Source: Pseudomonas fluorescens
GTDB lineage: Bacteria > Pseudomonadota > Gammaproteobacteria > Pseudomonadales > Pseudomonadaceae
Direction: 5' to 3'
Assembly (NCBI RefSeq): GCF_000968015.1
Contig: NZ_LACH01000015.1
Coordinates: 222 to 52,314 of the forward strand
Length of the DNA: 52,093 nucleotides
In this document: positions 8,472-17,769 of the stretch, in pieces
How the letters are laid out: each line of letters starts with the position of its first letter
Numbering within the stretch: position 1 is the stretch's first letter
Position numbers and translations under genes: made by a program
Notes under the pieces: generated by a model
What the model saw: the letters and a program-made list of their open reading frames with translations, nothing else
Told to the model about the DNA's origin: nothing
Database searches by the model: none

Positions 8472-8576
8472 TCAGATCACGTGGGCGCGCTGCAACTCGG
8501 TCAACGCTTTGGGCAGGGCTTGAGCAAAACCGCGGAGGCCGACTGCGTTTACACCGGAATCGGGGCAGGGAAATGT
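8472..8576 (-). pseudogene. Possible remnant of a C-terminal coding segment
   Basis: The minus strand has a start-less open stretch that ends LPKALTELQRAHVI and a TGA, preceded in frame by another TGA at 8577-8579. Codon choice looks protein-coding. It could be the tail of a lost gene, or chance in GC-rich DNA. I do not recognise the parent family. Confidence 0.2.
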
Positions 8577-8717
8577 TCAGGGGAAAACAGTCTGTTTAGT
8601 CGCTGTTGCTGGGCGAACACTGTTCGCTGCGAGTCATGAGCTTATGAATAAATCGAATTTAAGGAGCTTGTTGTAAGAGCGTTATGGTCTATCGCAATAA
8701 CCCTCAAGGAGCCCCCG

Positions 8718-9665
8718 ATGAACCTGTCCCGATTCGTGCGCAGTCTGCTGACCAGCGCATTGTTCGCTGCACCACTGGCTTACGCCGCCGAGCCCGTCGT
8801 CCTGCACGTCGGTGATCAGAACTACTACAACGTTCGCGCTTCGGTGGAGGCGTCGGGCGTACTGAAAGATGCGCCGTATACCGTCGACTGGAAGCACTTC
8901 CAGGCCGCCGCCCCATTGGCCGAAGCGCTGAACACCGGCGCGCTGGATCTGGGTTTTCTCGGCGATTCGGGGTTTCTGTTCCTCGCCGCCAAGCAGGCGC
9001 CGGTGAAACTGATCGGCGTGTCGCGGCAGAACCCCGACACCATCGCCTTGCTGGTGCCCAAGGATTCGCCGGTCAAAACCATCGCCGACCTGAAGGGCAA
9101 GAAAGTCGCTTACTGGCCCGGTGCCTGGAGCCAGCAACTGACCCTGCGCGCCCTGGAAAAAGCCGACCTGCCGGAAGACTATGTCGACTTCATCAAGCTG
9201 ATGCCGATCGATGCCGCCGCCGCGTTGCCTCAGGGCAGCATCGACGCGTTCCCGGTCTGGGAACCTTACATCTCCCAGCAGATTCTGTTCTCCGGCGCCC
9301 AGCCGATCCTCACCGCCAAGAACCTGATGCCCGGCCTGAGCGCCATCGCCGCCTCGACACCGTCGATCGACAGCAAACGCGAAGCCATTGCCGACTTTCT
9401 GGTGCGCCTGAAAAAGGCCCGGACCTGGGTCGACAACCACACCGACGAGTACGCCGATCTCTGGGCGAAGAAAGCCAACCTTGACCAGAACGTCTCGCGC
9501 CACTGGTTGCGCCAGGCCCACATGACCGTCGGCCCGGTGGATGCGCAGGCCGCCAAGGATCTGCAAAGCACCGCGGACTTCCTGTTCAAGGTAAAAGCGC
9601 TGCCGGCTGCGTTGGCGACTGCACCGATTATCGACAGCTCGTTTCAACAGGCGTTTGCCCAGTAA
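8718..9665 (+). CDS. ABC transporter substrate-binding protein, SsuA/NrtA-like
   Basis: A 315-residue periplasmic binding protein with a signal peptide ending near residue 23 (PLAYA before AEP). The body matches the aliphatic-sulfonate/nitrate/taurine class: LNTGALDLGFLGDSGFLFLA, VSRQNPDTIALLVPKDSPVK and LKGKKVAYWPGAWSQQLTLR. Family members bind alkanesulfonates or related small anions for import. No permease or ATPase gene follows in the window, so this is an orphan that must use a transporter encoded elsewhere. A CAAGGAG ribosome-binding site lies 7 bp before the ATG. Confidence 0.85.
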   Translation: MNLSRFVRSLLTSALFAAPLAYAAEPVVLHVGDQNYYNVRASVEASGVLKDAPYTVDWKHFQAAAPLAEALNTGALDLGFLGDSGFLFLAAKQAPVKLIGVSRQNPDTIALLVPKDSPVKTIADLKGKKVAYWPGAWSQQLTLRALEKADLPEDYVDFIKLMPIDAAAALPQGSIDAFPVWEPYISQQILFSGAQPILTAKNLMPGLSAIAASTPSIDSKREAIADFLVRLKKARTWVDNHTDEYADLWAKKANLDQNVSRHWLRQAHMTVGPVDAQAAKDLQSTADFLFKVKALPAALATAPIIDSSFQQAFAQ

Positions 9666-9814
9666 CCCTCGATGCCGGGCAGCACTGGAACCAAACACTG
9701 TGTACCCTTATCCAACCTCGGCCTGCAGCGACCTGCGGGCCGATGAAGGATAAATGGGCGAAGGATTTTTGCCCTTTGACGTGTTGACCGTAACGGTCTG
9801 GCCCAAGGCAAAAC

Positions 9815-10714
9815 ATGAAACGGCTGTTCAAGGTTCTCTCTGCACTCATCATCGCCACAGGGCTGGTTGGGTGCATCGCTTCTCCCATCGAAATGACGCC
9901 GCAGACCGAGCAGCGTCTGAGCGCGCAACCACCGATCCGTTTTCTGCTGACCTTCGACGACGGTCCCAGCGCATCGAGTTTCTGGAATCCGACGATGACG
10001 GTGCTCGACAGCCTGGCGACGAACCCGGTGCAGCCGAACCTCAAGGCGGTGTTCTTCGTGCAGACGGGTGCGCCACGTGCCGGCGACAGCGATATCGGTC
10101 GCGAGGTCATGCGCCGCGAACAGGCAGAAGGGCAGATTCTGGGCTTCCACACGGCTACCCATTCGCACACCAACCACCGTTCCCTGAGCCCGGAAGAACT
10201 GGAGCAGGCGCTGAACAAAGGCAGCGCCGACATCGCTGCGATCACCGGCGCGCCGCCGACGCTGGTGCGCCCGCCATTCTGGAGCTACGACAAACGCACT
10301 TTCGCGGCCTATCAGCAACACGGCATGCATATGCTGCTGACCGACCTGAGCGCCAATGACGGCAAGATCTGGGGCTTCAACGCCAGCCCCCGGCGGCGGG
10401 CCCACTTCTTGCGCACAATGTCCGAAGTGCGCGAGCGCATCGCCCTTGGCGAATTACCGGTGGTGGACGGGGTGATTCCGGTGGTGGTGACTTTCCACGA
10501 CCTCAATCGCTACACCGCCCGGCATACTCGCGAGTACCTGCAAATTCTTCTCGACAGCGCACAGGCGACCGGTGTGAAAACCGCCGAAAAGCCGTTTTAC
10601 GACGACACGGCAGCGCTGCAACGGGCCGCCATGGCGCGTACTGTTCGCGACAGTTCACAGCCGGTTAAATTACCGGGGCTCTGGAACTGGATCTGGGGCG
10701 CGGATTCTCACTGA
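9815..10714 (+). CDS. Polysaccharide deacetylase family lipoprotein (CE4/NodB)
   Basis: A 299-residue CE4 deacetylase. Residues 1-20 are a lipoprotein signal with lipobox LVGC (Cys20), so the enzyme should be membrane-anchored. The NodB motifs are present: TFDDGPS (Asp47, Asp48), the HTATH metal-binding motif near residue 112, and the arginine of LVRPPFWSYD. The enzyme removes acetyl groups from a polysaccharide or peptidoglycan-like N-acetyl sugar by a metal-dependent mechanism; the actual substrate is unknown. The gene is alone, 149 bp after the SsuA-like gene. Confidence 0.85.
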   Translation: MKRLFKVLSALIIATGLVGCIASPIEMTPQTEQRLSAQPPIRFLLTFDDGPSASSFWNPTMTVLDSLATNPVQPNLKAVFFVQTGAPRAGDSDIGREVMRREQAEGQILGFHTATHSHTNHRSLSPEELEQALNKGSADIAAITGAPPTLVRPPFWSYDKRTFAAYQQHGMHMLLTDLSANDGKIWGFNASPRRRAHFLRTMSEVRERIALGELPVVDGVIPVVVTFHDLNRYTARHTREYLQILLDSAQATGVKTAEKPFYDDTAALQRAAMARTVRDSSQPVKLPGLWNWIWGADSH

Positions 10715-10833
10715 AAGGGCTCCAAAGTGAGAAACAGCTAACACTTATTTTGAGCATTGGCGGGCGCAGGATGGGAAAAGCGCATCTATGCTGAGAAAGT
10801 TGGATCCGATTAATCGCCACGGAGGCGCCCGTC

Positions 10834-11076
10834 ATGGTTTCAGTTCCTGAGCTTTGCCGCATTGTTGAGTCCGGTTTTCAACCGCTTTCCTGTGCCTGCA
10901 CGGTGAATCCCGACGGAACGTTACGGATCAAGGTCTACGACCCCGCCACCGGGCGAATTGATCTGTTGATTACCGGTGTATCACCCGAACGGCTGACCAG
11001 CGTTCGCGATATCTCCAATCTGATTGGCGAATTGCGCATCGAGATGCGCGCCGGTCGTCGGGCGTTTGCCGGCTAG
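10834..11076 (+). CDS. DUF1652 domain protein (80 aa)
   Basis: A short Pseudomonas-type protein with the DUF1652 pattern: LCRIVESGFQPLSCACTVNP at the N-terminus and ITGVSPERLTSVRDISNLIG in the second half. A GGAGG ribosome-binding site sits 8 bp before the ATG. Its TAG stop overlaps the TAG stop of the convergent catR gene through the shared palindrome CTAG (11073-11076), leaving no intergenic space. Function unknown. Confidence 0.82.
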   Translation: MVSVPELCRIVESGFQPLSCACTVNPDGTLRIKVYDPATGRIDLLITGVSPERLTSVRDISNLIGELRIEMRAGRRAFAG

Positions 11077-11957
11077 GCCCGCGGCTGCAGTTCATCAATC
11101 ACCTGCAAGCAATGATTCAACCCCGGCGATACGTCGCCCACGCGCCTGCTGAGAATGATCGGCGAGGTCGCGTTGTCTTCCAGCAGCGGCGTGAAACCAA
11201 TGTCGTCGCGGTGCAGCAATTGCACCGAGGCCGGCACCAGGGTGACGCCGATTCCCGCTCCCACCAGGCCGATAGCCGTTTGCAGCTCGTTGGTCCATTG
11301 CGCCACATGAATGCTCACGCCATAGGATTCGAACAGCGCGATCACATGGTCGGCGTAGCTCGGGCGCGGGTTGCCGGGGTACAGCACGAAGGGTTCTTTC
11401 GCCAATTCGCGAAGGCTGATCGGCCCGGCCAGTAAGGGGTGACCGGCGGGCAGGGCGGCGACCAGTCGGTCTTCAGTCAACACCGTCTGGATGATCGCCG
11501 GGTCGTCGATGCGGATTCGGCCGAAACCGATATCGATACGCCCGGCCTTGAGCGCCTGTACTTGCTGCAACGTGGTCATTTCCGAGAGCCCAAGTTCAAG
11601 CTCCAGGGGCTCGCCGCTGCGCAAACGGCGAATCAGTTCCGGCAGCACGCCATAGAGCGTCGATGGGGCGAAACCGATACCCAGCCAGGTCTTTTCGCCC
11701 AGACCGATCCGTCGCGTGTTGTCGCACACCTTGCCCAGTTGCTCGAGCAGGGCGGTGGAGTGCTCATGGAAAAACCGCCCGGCGTCGGTCAGCTTCAGCG
11801 GCCGCCCGCGTTCCAGCAGCAATACCCCGAGCTCATCCTCCAGTTGCTGCATCTGTCGGCTCAGAGGCGGTTGGGCGATGTGCAGCAGTTCGGCGGCACG
11901 GGTGAAATTGAGGGTTTGAGCCAATACCTGAAAATACCGCAGGTGACGCAGTTCCAT
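11073..11957 (-). CDS. catR: LysR-type regulator of catBC (CatR)
   Basis: A 294-residue LysR regulator transcribed divergently from catB. The N-terminal helix-turn-helix (MELRHLRYFQVLAQTLNFTR then AAELLHIAQPPLSRQMQQLE) is typical of CatR/BenM/CatM, and the C-terminal domain binds cis,cis-muconate in that family. Position next to catBCA and an ATAC-N7-GTAT box in the divergent promoter support the assignment. The expected role is muconate-dependent activation of the cat genes and autorepression. Family is certain and the specific name highly likely from context. Confidence 0.9.
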   Translation of the reverse strand: MELRHLRYFQVLAQTLNFTRAAELLHIAQPPLSRQMQQLEDELGVLLLERGRPLKLTDAGRFFHEHSTALLEQLGKVCDNTRRIGLGEKTWLGIGFAPSTLYGVLPELIRRLRSGEPLELELGLSEMTTLQQVQALKAGRIDIGFGRIRIDDPAIIQTVLTEDRLVAALPAGHPLLAGPISLRELAKEPFVLYPGNPRPSYADHVIALFESYGVSIHVAQWTNELQTAIGLVGAGIGVTLVPASVQLLHRDDIGFTPLLEDNATSPIILSRRVGDVSPGLNHCLQVIDELQPRA

Positions 11958-11983
11958 GGGGCCTCCAGACGCAAGTCGGTTGC

Positions 11984-11998
11984 ATACCTTAAAGGTAT
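11984..11998. promoter_or_regulatory. CatR/BenM-type operator upstream of catB
   Basis: ATACCTTAAAGGTAT is a perfect palindrome of the ATAC-N7-GTAT form recognised by BenM/CatM-class LysR proteins. It sits 27 bp from the catR start and 87 bp from the catB start. A second imperfect dyad, CCAAT-N5-ATTGG at 12008-12022, lies beside it and includes a possible -10 (TATATT, 12015-12020). Binding is inferred. Confidence 0.7.
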
Positions 11999-12084
11999 CA
12001 AGTCAGACCAATTCTATATTGGCTTCCCGAAAAAAGCCGTACCAGAATCGGTTCCAGAACTTTAAGAACCTGACGGGTATCGAC

Positions 12085-13233
12085 ATGCTTGCAACAGCCA
12101 TTGAATCGATCGAGACGATCATCGTCGATCTGCCGACCATCCGCCCGCACAAGCTGGCGATGCACACCATGCAGAACCAGACCCTGGTGATCATTCGCGT
12201 GCGCTGCGCCGACGGCATTGAAGGTATTGGCGAATCCACCACCATCGGTGGCCTGGCCTACGGCAACGAAAGCCCAGACAGCATCAAGACCAACATCGAC
12301 AAACACTTCGCGCCGCTGCTGCTGGGCCAGGACAGCGCCAACGTGAACGCCGCGATGTTGCGCCTGGAGCGCAGCATCCGTGGCAACACCTTTGCTAAAT
12401 CAGGTATCGAAACCGCCTTGCTCGACGCTCAGGGCAAACGCCTTGGGCTGCCGGTCAGCGAGTTGCTGGGCGGCCGCGTTCGCGATGCCCTGCCAGTGGC
12501 GTGGACCCTGGCCAGTGGCGACACCGGCCAGGACATCGCCGAAGCGGAAAAAATGCTCGACCTGCGCCGCCACCGGATCTTCAAACTGAAAATCGGTGCC
12601 GGTGAGGTCAACCGCGACCTGGCCCACGTCATTGCGATCAAGAAAGCCTTGGGCGACCGCGCCAGCGTGCGGGTCGATGTCAATCAGGCCTGGGATGAAG
12701 CGGTCGCACTGCGCGCCTGCCGGATCCTGGGAACCAACGGCATCGACCTGATCGAACAGCCGATCTCGCGCAACAACCGCGCCGGCATGGCGCGCCTGAA
12801 CGCCATGAGCCCGGCGCCGATCATGGCCGACGAATCCATCGAGTGCGTGGAAGATGCGTTCAACCTGGCACGTGAAGGCGCGGCCTCGGTGTTCGCCCTG
12901 AAAATCGCCAAGAACGGCGGTCCGCGCGCCGTGCTGCGAACCGCTGCGATTGCCGAAGCCGCCGGTATCGGCCTGTATGGCGGCACCATGCTCGAAGGTG
13001 GCATCGGCACCCTGGCCTCGGCTCATGCCTTTATCACACTGAACAAACTGGCGTGGGATACCGAGCTGTTTGGCCCATTGCTGCTGACCGAGGACATTCT
13101 CAGCGAACCGCTGGTCTATCGCGATTTCGAGCTGCACGTACCGAAAACACCGGGCCTGGGCCTGAGCCTCGATGAAGAACGTCTGGCGTTCTTCCGTCGT
13201 GACAAAACGTCTACTGCCATTCATCACGCCTGA
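12085..13233 (+). CDS. catB: Muconate cycloisomerase (CatB)
   Basis: A 382-residue enolase-superfamily enzyme converting cis,cis-muconate to (+)-muconolactone. Seen: the VDLPTIRPHKLAMHTMQNQT N-terminal block, the catalytic lysine region FKLKIGAG, metal ligands in RVDVNQAWD, LIEQPIS and ADES, and KIAKNGG with the second catalytic lysine. The open frame continues upstream, but the ATG at 12085 gives the N-terminus expected for CatB; the ribosome-binding site there is weak. It is first in the catB-catC-catA order, with catC 10 bp downstream. Confidence 0.95.
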   Translation: MLATAIESIETIIVDLPTIRPHKLAMHTMQNQTLVIIRVRCADGIEGIGESTTIGGLAYGNESPDSIKTNIDKHFAPLLLGQDSANVNAAMLRLERSIRGNTFAKSGIETALLDAQGKRLGLPVSELLGGRVRDALPVAWTLASGDTGQDIAEAEKMLDLRRHRIFKLKIGAGEVNRDLAHVIAIKKALGDRASVRVDVNQAWDEAVALRACRILGTNGIDLIEQPISRNNRAGMARLNAMSPAPIMADESIECVEDAFNLAREGAASVFALKIAKNGGPRAVLRTAAIAEAAGIGLYGGTMLEGGIGTLASAHAFITLNKLAWDTELFGPLLLTEDILSEPLVYRDFELHVPKTPGLGLSLDEERLAFFRRDKTSTAIHHA

Positions 13234-13243
13234 GGAGAGCATT

Positions 13244-13534
13244 ATGCTGTTCCACGTAAAAATGACCGTGAACCTGCCGGTCGACATGAATCCGCAAGCA
13301 GCCGCCAAATTGAAGGCTGACGAAAAAGCCCTGGCCCAGCGCCTGCAAGAGCAAGGCAAGTGGCGTCACCTGTGGCGCATCGCCGGTCACTATGCCAATT
13401 ACAGCGTTTTTGACGTCGACAGCGTTCAGGAACTGCACGACCTGCTCATGCAATTGCCGTTGTTTCCGTACATGGCGATCGAGGTCGACGCGATGTGCCG
13501 GCATCCTTCTTCCATTCGCGAGGATGACCGCTGA
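13244..13534 (+). CDS. catC: Muconolactone delta-isomerase (CatC)
   Basis: A 96-residue decameric-family enzyme, starting MLFHVKMTVNLPVDM, that isomerises muconolactone to 3-oxoadipate enol-lactone. The length and sequence (AKLKADEKALAQRLQEQGKW, then LPLFPYMAIEVDAM) match CatC throughout. The start at 13244 has GAGGAGAG upstream, and only 10 bp separate it from catB, so the two are cotranscribed. The open frame extends into catB, but the conserved N-terminus fixes the start. Confidence 0.96.
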   Translation: MLFHVKMTVNLPVDMNPQAAAKLKADEKALAQRLQEQGKWRHLWRIAGHYANYSVFDVDSVQELHDLLMQLPLFPYMAIEVDAMCRHPSSIREDDR

Positions 13535-13589
13535 ACCCAGCCTGTTCAGTTCGCTACGCTAATAATTACAAGATGAGGAACCCACCAAA

Positions 13590-14519
13590 ATGAACATCAA
13601 GATTTCCCACACTGCCAGCGTCCAGAAGTTTCTCGAAGAGGCCAGCGGCCTGCTCAACGACGCCGGCGACCCGCGGGTCAAGGCCCTGGTTTACCGCATT
13701 CTGCGTGATTCGGTGAACATCATCGAAGACCTGGCCGTGACCCCGGAAGAGTTCTGGAAAGCCGTCAACTACCTCAACGTGCTGGGTGCGCGTCAAGAGG
13801 CCGGGTTGGTGGTGGCCGGGCTTGGTCTGGAGCATTACCTCGACCTTCTGATGGACGCCGAAGACGAGCAGGCCGGCAAGGCTGGCGGCACACCGCGGAC
13901 CATCGAAGGCCCTCTGTACGTGGCAGGTGCGCCGCTGTCGGAAGGCGAAGCGCGACTGGATGACGGCGTCGATCCGGGTGTGGTGCTGTTCATGCAGGGC
14001 CAGGTCAAAAACACCGCCGGCGAACCGTTGGCCGGTGCGGTGGTGGATGTCTGGCACGCCAACACCGGCGGCACTTACTCCTACTTCGATAGCACTCAAT
14101 CGGAGTTCAACCTGCGTCGTCGTATCGTCACCGATGCCGAGGGTCGTTATCGCTTCCGCAGCATCGTGCCGTCGGGTTATGGCTGCCCGCCGGACGGTCC
14201 GACCCAGCAACTGCTCGATCAACTGGGCCGTCATGGCCAGCGGCCGGCGCACATTCACTTCTTCATCTCTGCGCCGGATCATCGTCACCTGACCACCCAG
14301 ATCAACCTTGATGGCGATCAGTACCTGCACGACGATTTCGCCTATGCCACCCGTGACGAGCTGATTGCCAAGATCACCTTCAGCGACGATCCACAGCGTG
14401 CAGCGGCCCATGGTGTGAGCGGTCGGTTTGCCGAAATCGACTTCGATTTCACCTTGCAGACCTCTGCACAACCCGACGAGCAGCAACGCCACGAACGGGT
14501 CCGCGCACTCGAGGACTGA
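13590..14519 (+). CDS. catA: Catechol 1,2-dioxygenase (CatA)
   Basis: A 309-residue intradiol dioxygenase cleaving catechol to cis,cis-muconate with non-haem Fe(III). Seen: an N-terminal helical dimerisation domain (1-105), the EGPLYVAGAP strand, and the iron ligands Tyr in GTYSYF (163 or 165), Tyr197 in PSGYGCP, and His221 and His223 in RPAHIHFF. Gene order cat B-C-A with a 55-bp gap and an AGATGAGGAA ribosome-binding region supports one operon. A REP pair follows the stop. Confidence 0.96.
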   Translation: MNIKISHTASVQKFLEEASGLLNDAGDPRVKALVYRILRDSVNIIEDLAVTPEEFWKAVNYLNVLGARQEAGLVVAGLGLEHYLDLLMDAEDEQAGKAGGTPRTIEGPLYVAGAPLSEGEARLDDGVDPGVVLFMQGQVKNTAGEPLAGAVVDVWHANTGGTYSYFDSTQSEFNLRRRIVTDAEGRYRFRSIVPSGYGCPPDGPTQQLLDQLGRHGQRPAHIHFFISAPDHRHLTTQINLDGDQYLHDDFAYATRDELIAKITFSDDPQRAAAHGVSGRFAEIDFDFTLQTSAQPDEQQRHERVRALED

Positions 14520-14530
14520 TCGCACAACCC

Positions 14531-14632
14531 TGTGGGAGCGAGCTTGCTCGCGATGGACGTTAGCGATGACGCCGGGTGCCTGATTGCCCGCGGCGCCCTC
14601 GAGTCCATCGCGAGCAGGCTCGCTCCTACAGG
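14531..14632. repeat. Paired inverted REP elements (GTGGGAGCGAGC family)
   Basis: Arms at 14531-14558 and 14603-14632 face each other and could form a long hairpin between catA and benR. It may act as an mRNA stabiliser or terminator for the cat operon. Confidence 0.85.
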
Positions 14633-14733
14633 TTTCATTGAGAAAGGCCCACAGGTCAGTCCACTGACACACCGCTGCAAGCACTGCCTTAGAATGGCCC
14701 GACGTTACCGATAACAACAACGAGAGTGACCCG

Positions 14734-15693
14734 ATGATGCAAGCGCAACTGTTGAGTCAGCGCAGCACCGTATTCGACCACGCCGACCCTTACGCGGTGT
14801 CGGGGTACGTCAATCAGCATGTCGGTAATCATTGCATTCTGATGCCCCGGGCCGGGCGACCGCTAGCCAGCCTCAATCATCGCAAGTTTGCCAGCCTCGA
14901 CCTGTGCCGCATCAGCTATGGCGGCAGCGTACGGGTCACCTCCGGTGCGCTGGAAAGCATCTATCACCTGCAAGTGTTGCTGCGCGGCAACTGCCTGTGG
15001 CGCGGCCACGGTCAGGAACACTACTTCGCGCCCGGCGAGTTGCTGCTGATCAATCCCGATGATCCGGTGGACCTGACCTACTCCGACGATTGCGAAAAAT
15101 TCATCCTCAAAGTCCCCACCCCGTTGCTGGAATCCGTGTGCGATGAGCAGCGCTGGCGGTATCCTGGGCAGGGCGTGCGGTTTCTGGAGAACCGTTATCA
15201 GCTCGATGAACTGGAAGGATTTGTCGGACTGCTGGCGATGATTTGCCAGGAAGCCGAGGCCACCGAGCAGATTCCCAAAGTGCAGGAGCACTACGCACAG
15301 ATCATCGTCAGCAAGATGCTCAGCCTGATGAAGACCAATGTCAGCCGGGTCAGCCTCGGCTCACAGACGGCCACGTTCGAGGTGATTGCCGATTACATCG
15401 CGGGTCACCTCAAACAGGACATCGACAGCGAAGAACTGGCACGCCAGGCACGGATGAGTCTGCGGTCTCTGTACGGATTGTTTGAACGCAACGCCGGCAC
15501 CACGCCGAAAAACTACATCCGGCAAAAACGCCTTGAGCGCATCAACGCCTGCCTGAGCGATCCGACCTGCAACGTGCGCAACGTCACGGAAGTGGCGATG
15601 GATTACGGCTTCCTGCACCTGGGGCGATTCTCCGACAGCTACCGCAAACAGTTTGGCGAATTGCCATCGGACACCCTCAAGCGCCGCCACTGA
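14734..15693 (+). CDS. benR: AraC/XylS-family activator of the benzoate operon (BenR)
   Basis: A 319-residue XylS-like regulator. Residues about 1-200 form the effector and dimerisation domain (cupin-like, with HVGNHCILMPRAGRPLASLN). Residues about 215-315 hold two helix-turn-helix motifs (LARQARMSLRSLYGLFERNA and VTEVAMDYGFLHLGRFSDSY). BenR binds benzoate and activates benABCD. The gene lies directly upstream of benA, which carries two XylS-type boxes. ATG ATG at the start leaves the exact first codon ambiguous by one residue; a GAGAGTGA region precedes it. Confidence 0.93.
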   Translation: MMQAQLLSQRSTVFDHADPYAVSGYVNQHVGNHCILMPRAGRPLASLNHRKFASLDLCRISYGGSVRVTSGALESIYHLQVLLRGNCLWRGHGQEHYFAPGELLLINPDDPVDLTYSDDCEKFILKVPTPLLESVCDEQRWRYPGQGVRFLENRYQLDELEGFVGLLAMICQEAEATEQIPKVQEHYAQIIVSKMLSLMKTNVSRVSLGSQTATFEVIADYIAGHLKQDIDSEELARQARMSLRSLYGLFERNAGTTPKNYIRQKRLERINACLSDPTCNVRNVTEVAMDYGFLHLGRFSDSYRKQFGELPSDTLKRRH

Positions 15694-15704
15694 TTGCATT
15701 TACC

Positions 15705-15797
15705 CTGTGGGAGCGAGCTTGCTCGCGATGGGGCCAGCACATCCAACATCTTTGTTGACTGATACACCGCTATCGCGAGCAAGCTCGCTCCCACAGG
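15705..15797. repeat. Paired inverted REP elements between benR and benA
   Basis: Near-perfect inverted arms (15705-15733 and 15771-15797) of the GTGGGAGCGAGC family end 14 bp before the first BenR box. This probably insulates the ben promoter from benR read-through. Confidence 0.88.
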
Positions 15798-15810
15798 TGC
15801 GCGTCACTGC

Positions 15811-15873
15811 TGCACAAAACGGATACAGGTCTGCACCCAGCGGATAGTCCGCCCCATCCCCCCGTCCTAGCAT
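15811..15873 (+). promoter_or_regulatory. BenR/XylS-responsive benA promoter
   Basis: Two direct repeats match TGCA-N6-GGNTA: TGCACAAAACGGATA (15811-15825) and TGCACCCAGCGGATA (15832-15846), 21 bp apart. The second overlaps by 2 bp a -35 position that is 17 bp from a -10 TAGCAT (15868-15873). This is the architecture of the XylS-dependent Pm promoter. Confidence 0.85.
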
Positions 15874-15909
15874 GGCCCTGCCTGAATAAAAACAATGGAG
15901 GCGGCGGCC

Positions 15910-17274
15910 ATGTCCCTGCGACCCGAATACCTTCACTCCCTGCTCGAAGATGACAAAGAACAGGGCATCTATCGCTGCAAGCGCGAGATGTTCACTGACC
16001 CGCGGCTGTTCGATCTCGAGATGCAACACATCTTCGAAGGGAACTGGCTGTACCTGGCCCACGAAAGCCAGATCCCCAACAAAAACGACTTCTACACCAC
16101 CACCATGGGGCGCCAGTCGATCTTCATCGCGCGCAACAAGGACGGTGAGCTCAATGCGTTTCTCAACGCCTGCAGCCATCGTGGCGCGACGCTGTGCCGG
16201 CACAAGTCTGGCAACAAGAGTTCGTACACCTGCCCATTCCACGGCTGGACCTTCAACAACTCCGGCAAGCTGCTCAAGGTCAAGGATCCGGCCGAAGCAG
16301 GCTACCCGGCGAGCTTCAACTGTGAAGGCTCCCACGACCTGACCAAAGTCGCGCGTTTCGAGTCTTATCGCGGCTTCCTGTTTGGCAGCCTCCAGGCCGA
16401 TGTCGTGCCGTTGGTTGAACACCTGGGCGAGTCGGCAAAGATCATCGACATGATCGTCGACCAGTCCACCGATGGCCTGGAAGTGCTGCGCGGTTCCTCC
16501 AGCTACATCTACGAAGGCAACTGGAAACTCACCGCCGAAAACGGCGCCGACGGCTATCACGTCAGCTCCGTGCACTGGAACTACGCTGCCACCCAGAACC
16601 AGCGCAAGCAACGCGAGGCCGGCGATTGCAATCCGACCATGAGCGCCGGCAGCTGGGCCAAGCAGGGTGGCGGTTTCTATTCTTTCGACAAGGGCCACAT
16701 GTTGCTCTGGACCCGTTGGGCCAACCCCGAAGACCGTCCGCTGTACGAGCGTCGTGATGAATTGGCTCAGGACTTCGGCAAGGCTCGCGCCGACTGGATG
16801 ATCGAGAACTCGCGCAACCTGTGCCTGTACCCGAACGTGTACCTGATGGACCAGTTCAGCTCGCAGATCCGTATCGCCCGGCCGATCTCGGTCGACCGCA
16901 CGGAAATCACCATTTACTGCATCGCCCCCAAAGGCGAAAGCGACCACGCCCGTTCGAGCCGGATTCGCCAGTACGAGGATTTCTTCAACGTCAGCGGCAT
17001 GGCCACCCCGGATGATCTGGAGGAGTTTCGTTCCTGCCAGACCAGTTATCAGGGCAGCGTGACCGCCTGGAACGACATGTCCCGTGGCGCCGAACACTGG
17101 ATCGAAGGCGCCGACGAGGCAGCCAAGGAAATCGACCTGCATCCGTTGCTCAGCGGTGTGCGCACCGAAGACGAGGGCCTGTTCGTGCTGCAACACAAGT
17201 ATTGGCAGCAGACCATGCTCAAGGCCTTGGCCGCCGAGCAGTCCGAACTGATTCCTGTGGAGGCCGTGCAATGA
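15910..17274 (+). CDS. benA: Benzoate 1,2-dioxygenase, large (alpha) subunit
   Basis: A 454-residue Rieske oxygenase subunit that dihydroxylates benzoate to cis-1,2-dihydroxy-cyclohexadiene carboxylate with BenB and BenC. The [2Fe-2S] ligands are Cys88, His90, Cys108 and His111 (CSHRG and CPFHGW). The mononuclear iron histidines are in [15 protein letters not shown]. The start at 15910 is chosen over an ATG at 15895 because GGAGG (15897-15901) lies 8 bp before it and overlaps the earlier ATG. The stop overlaps the benB start by 4 bp. Confidence 0.95.
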   Translation: MSLRPEYLHSLLEDDKEQGIYRCKREMFTDPRLFDLEMQHIFEGNWLYLAHESQIPNKNDFYTTTMGRQSIFIARNKDGELNAFLNACSHRGATLCRHKSGNKSSYTCPFHGWTFNNSGKLLKVKDPAEAGYPASFNCEGSHDLTKVARFESYRGFLFGSLQADVVPLVEHLGESAKIIDMIVDQSTDGLEVLRGSSSYIYEGNWKLTAENGADGYHVSSVHWNYAATQNQRKQREAGDCNPTMSAGSWAKQGGGFYSFDKGHMLLWTRWANPEDRPLYERRDELAQDFGKARADWMIENSRNLCLYPNVYLMDQFSSQIRIARPISVDRTEITIYCIAPKGESDHARSSRIRQYEDFFNVSGMATPDDLEEFRSCQTSYQGSVTAWNDMSRGAEHWIEGADEAAKEIDLHPLLSGVRTEDEGLFVLQHKYWQQTMLKALAAEQSELIPVEAVQ

Positions 17275-17759
17275 CCATCACCTATGACGCCGTACGCGAT
17301 TTTCTCTACCGCGAAGCCCGTTACCTCGATGACCGGCAATGGGACGAATGGCTGGAGTTGTACGCCCCGGACGCGACGTTCTGGATGCCGTCCTGGGACG
17401 ACAACGACGAGTTGACCGAAGACCCACAACGGGAAATCTCGCTGATCTGGTACGGCAACCGCACCGGCCTGGAAGACCGCGTTTTCCGCATCAAGACCGA
17501 ACGCTCCAGCGCCACCATGCCGGACACCCGCACCTCGCACAACATCAGCAACATCGAGCTGCTCGAACAGGCCGACGGCTTCTGCAAGGTGCGCTTCAAC
17601 TGGCACACCTTGAGCTTTCGCTACAAGACCGTCGACAGCTATTTCGGCAGCAGTTTCTACACCCTCGATGTGCGCGGTGAAAACCCGCTGATCAAGGCCA
17701 AGAAAGTGATCCTGAAGAACGATTACGTTCGCCAGGTCATCGATGTTTACCACCTGTGA
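17271..17759 (+). CDS. benB: Benzoate 1,2-dioxygenase, small (beta) subunit
   Basis: A 162-residue structural beta subunit of the ring-hydroxylating dioxygenase (cystatin/NTF2-like fold). Its pattern includes [20 protein letters not shown] near the N-terminus and [20 protein letters not shown]. The start at 17271 overlaps the benA stop (ATGA), implying translational coupling and stoichiometric production for the alpha3beta3 complex. The frame is open upstream but only inside benA. Confidence 0.95.
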   Translation: MTITYDAVRDFLYREARYLDDRQWDEWLELYAPDATFWMPSWDDNDELTEDPQREISLIWYGNRTGLEDRVFRIKTERSSATMPDTRTSHNISNIELLEQADGFCKVRFNWHTLSFRYKTVDSYFGSSFYTLDVRGENPLIKAKKVILKNDYVRQVIDVYHL

Positions 17760-17769
17760 GGCTGCCGTC

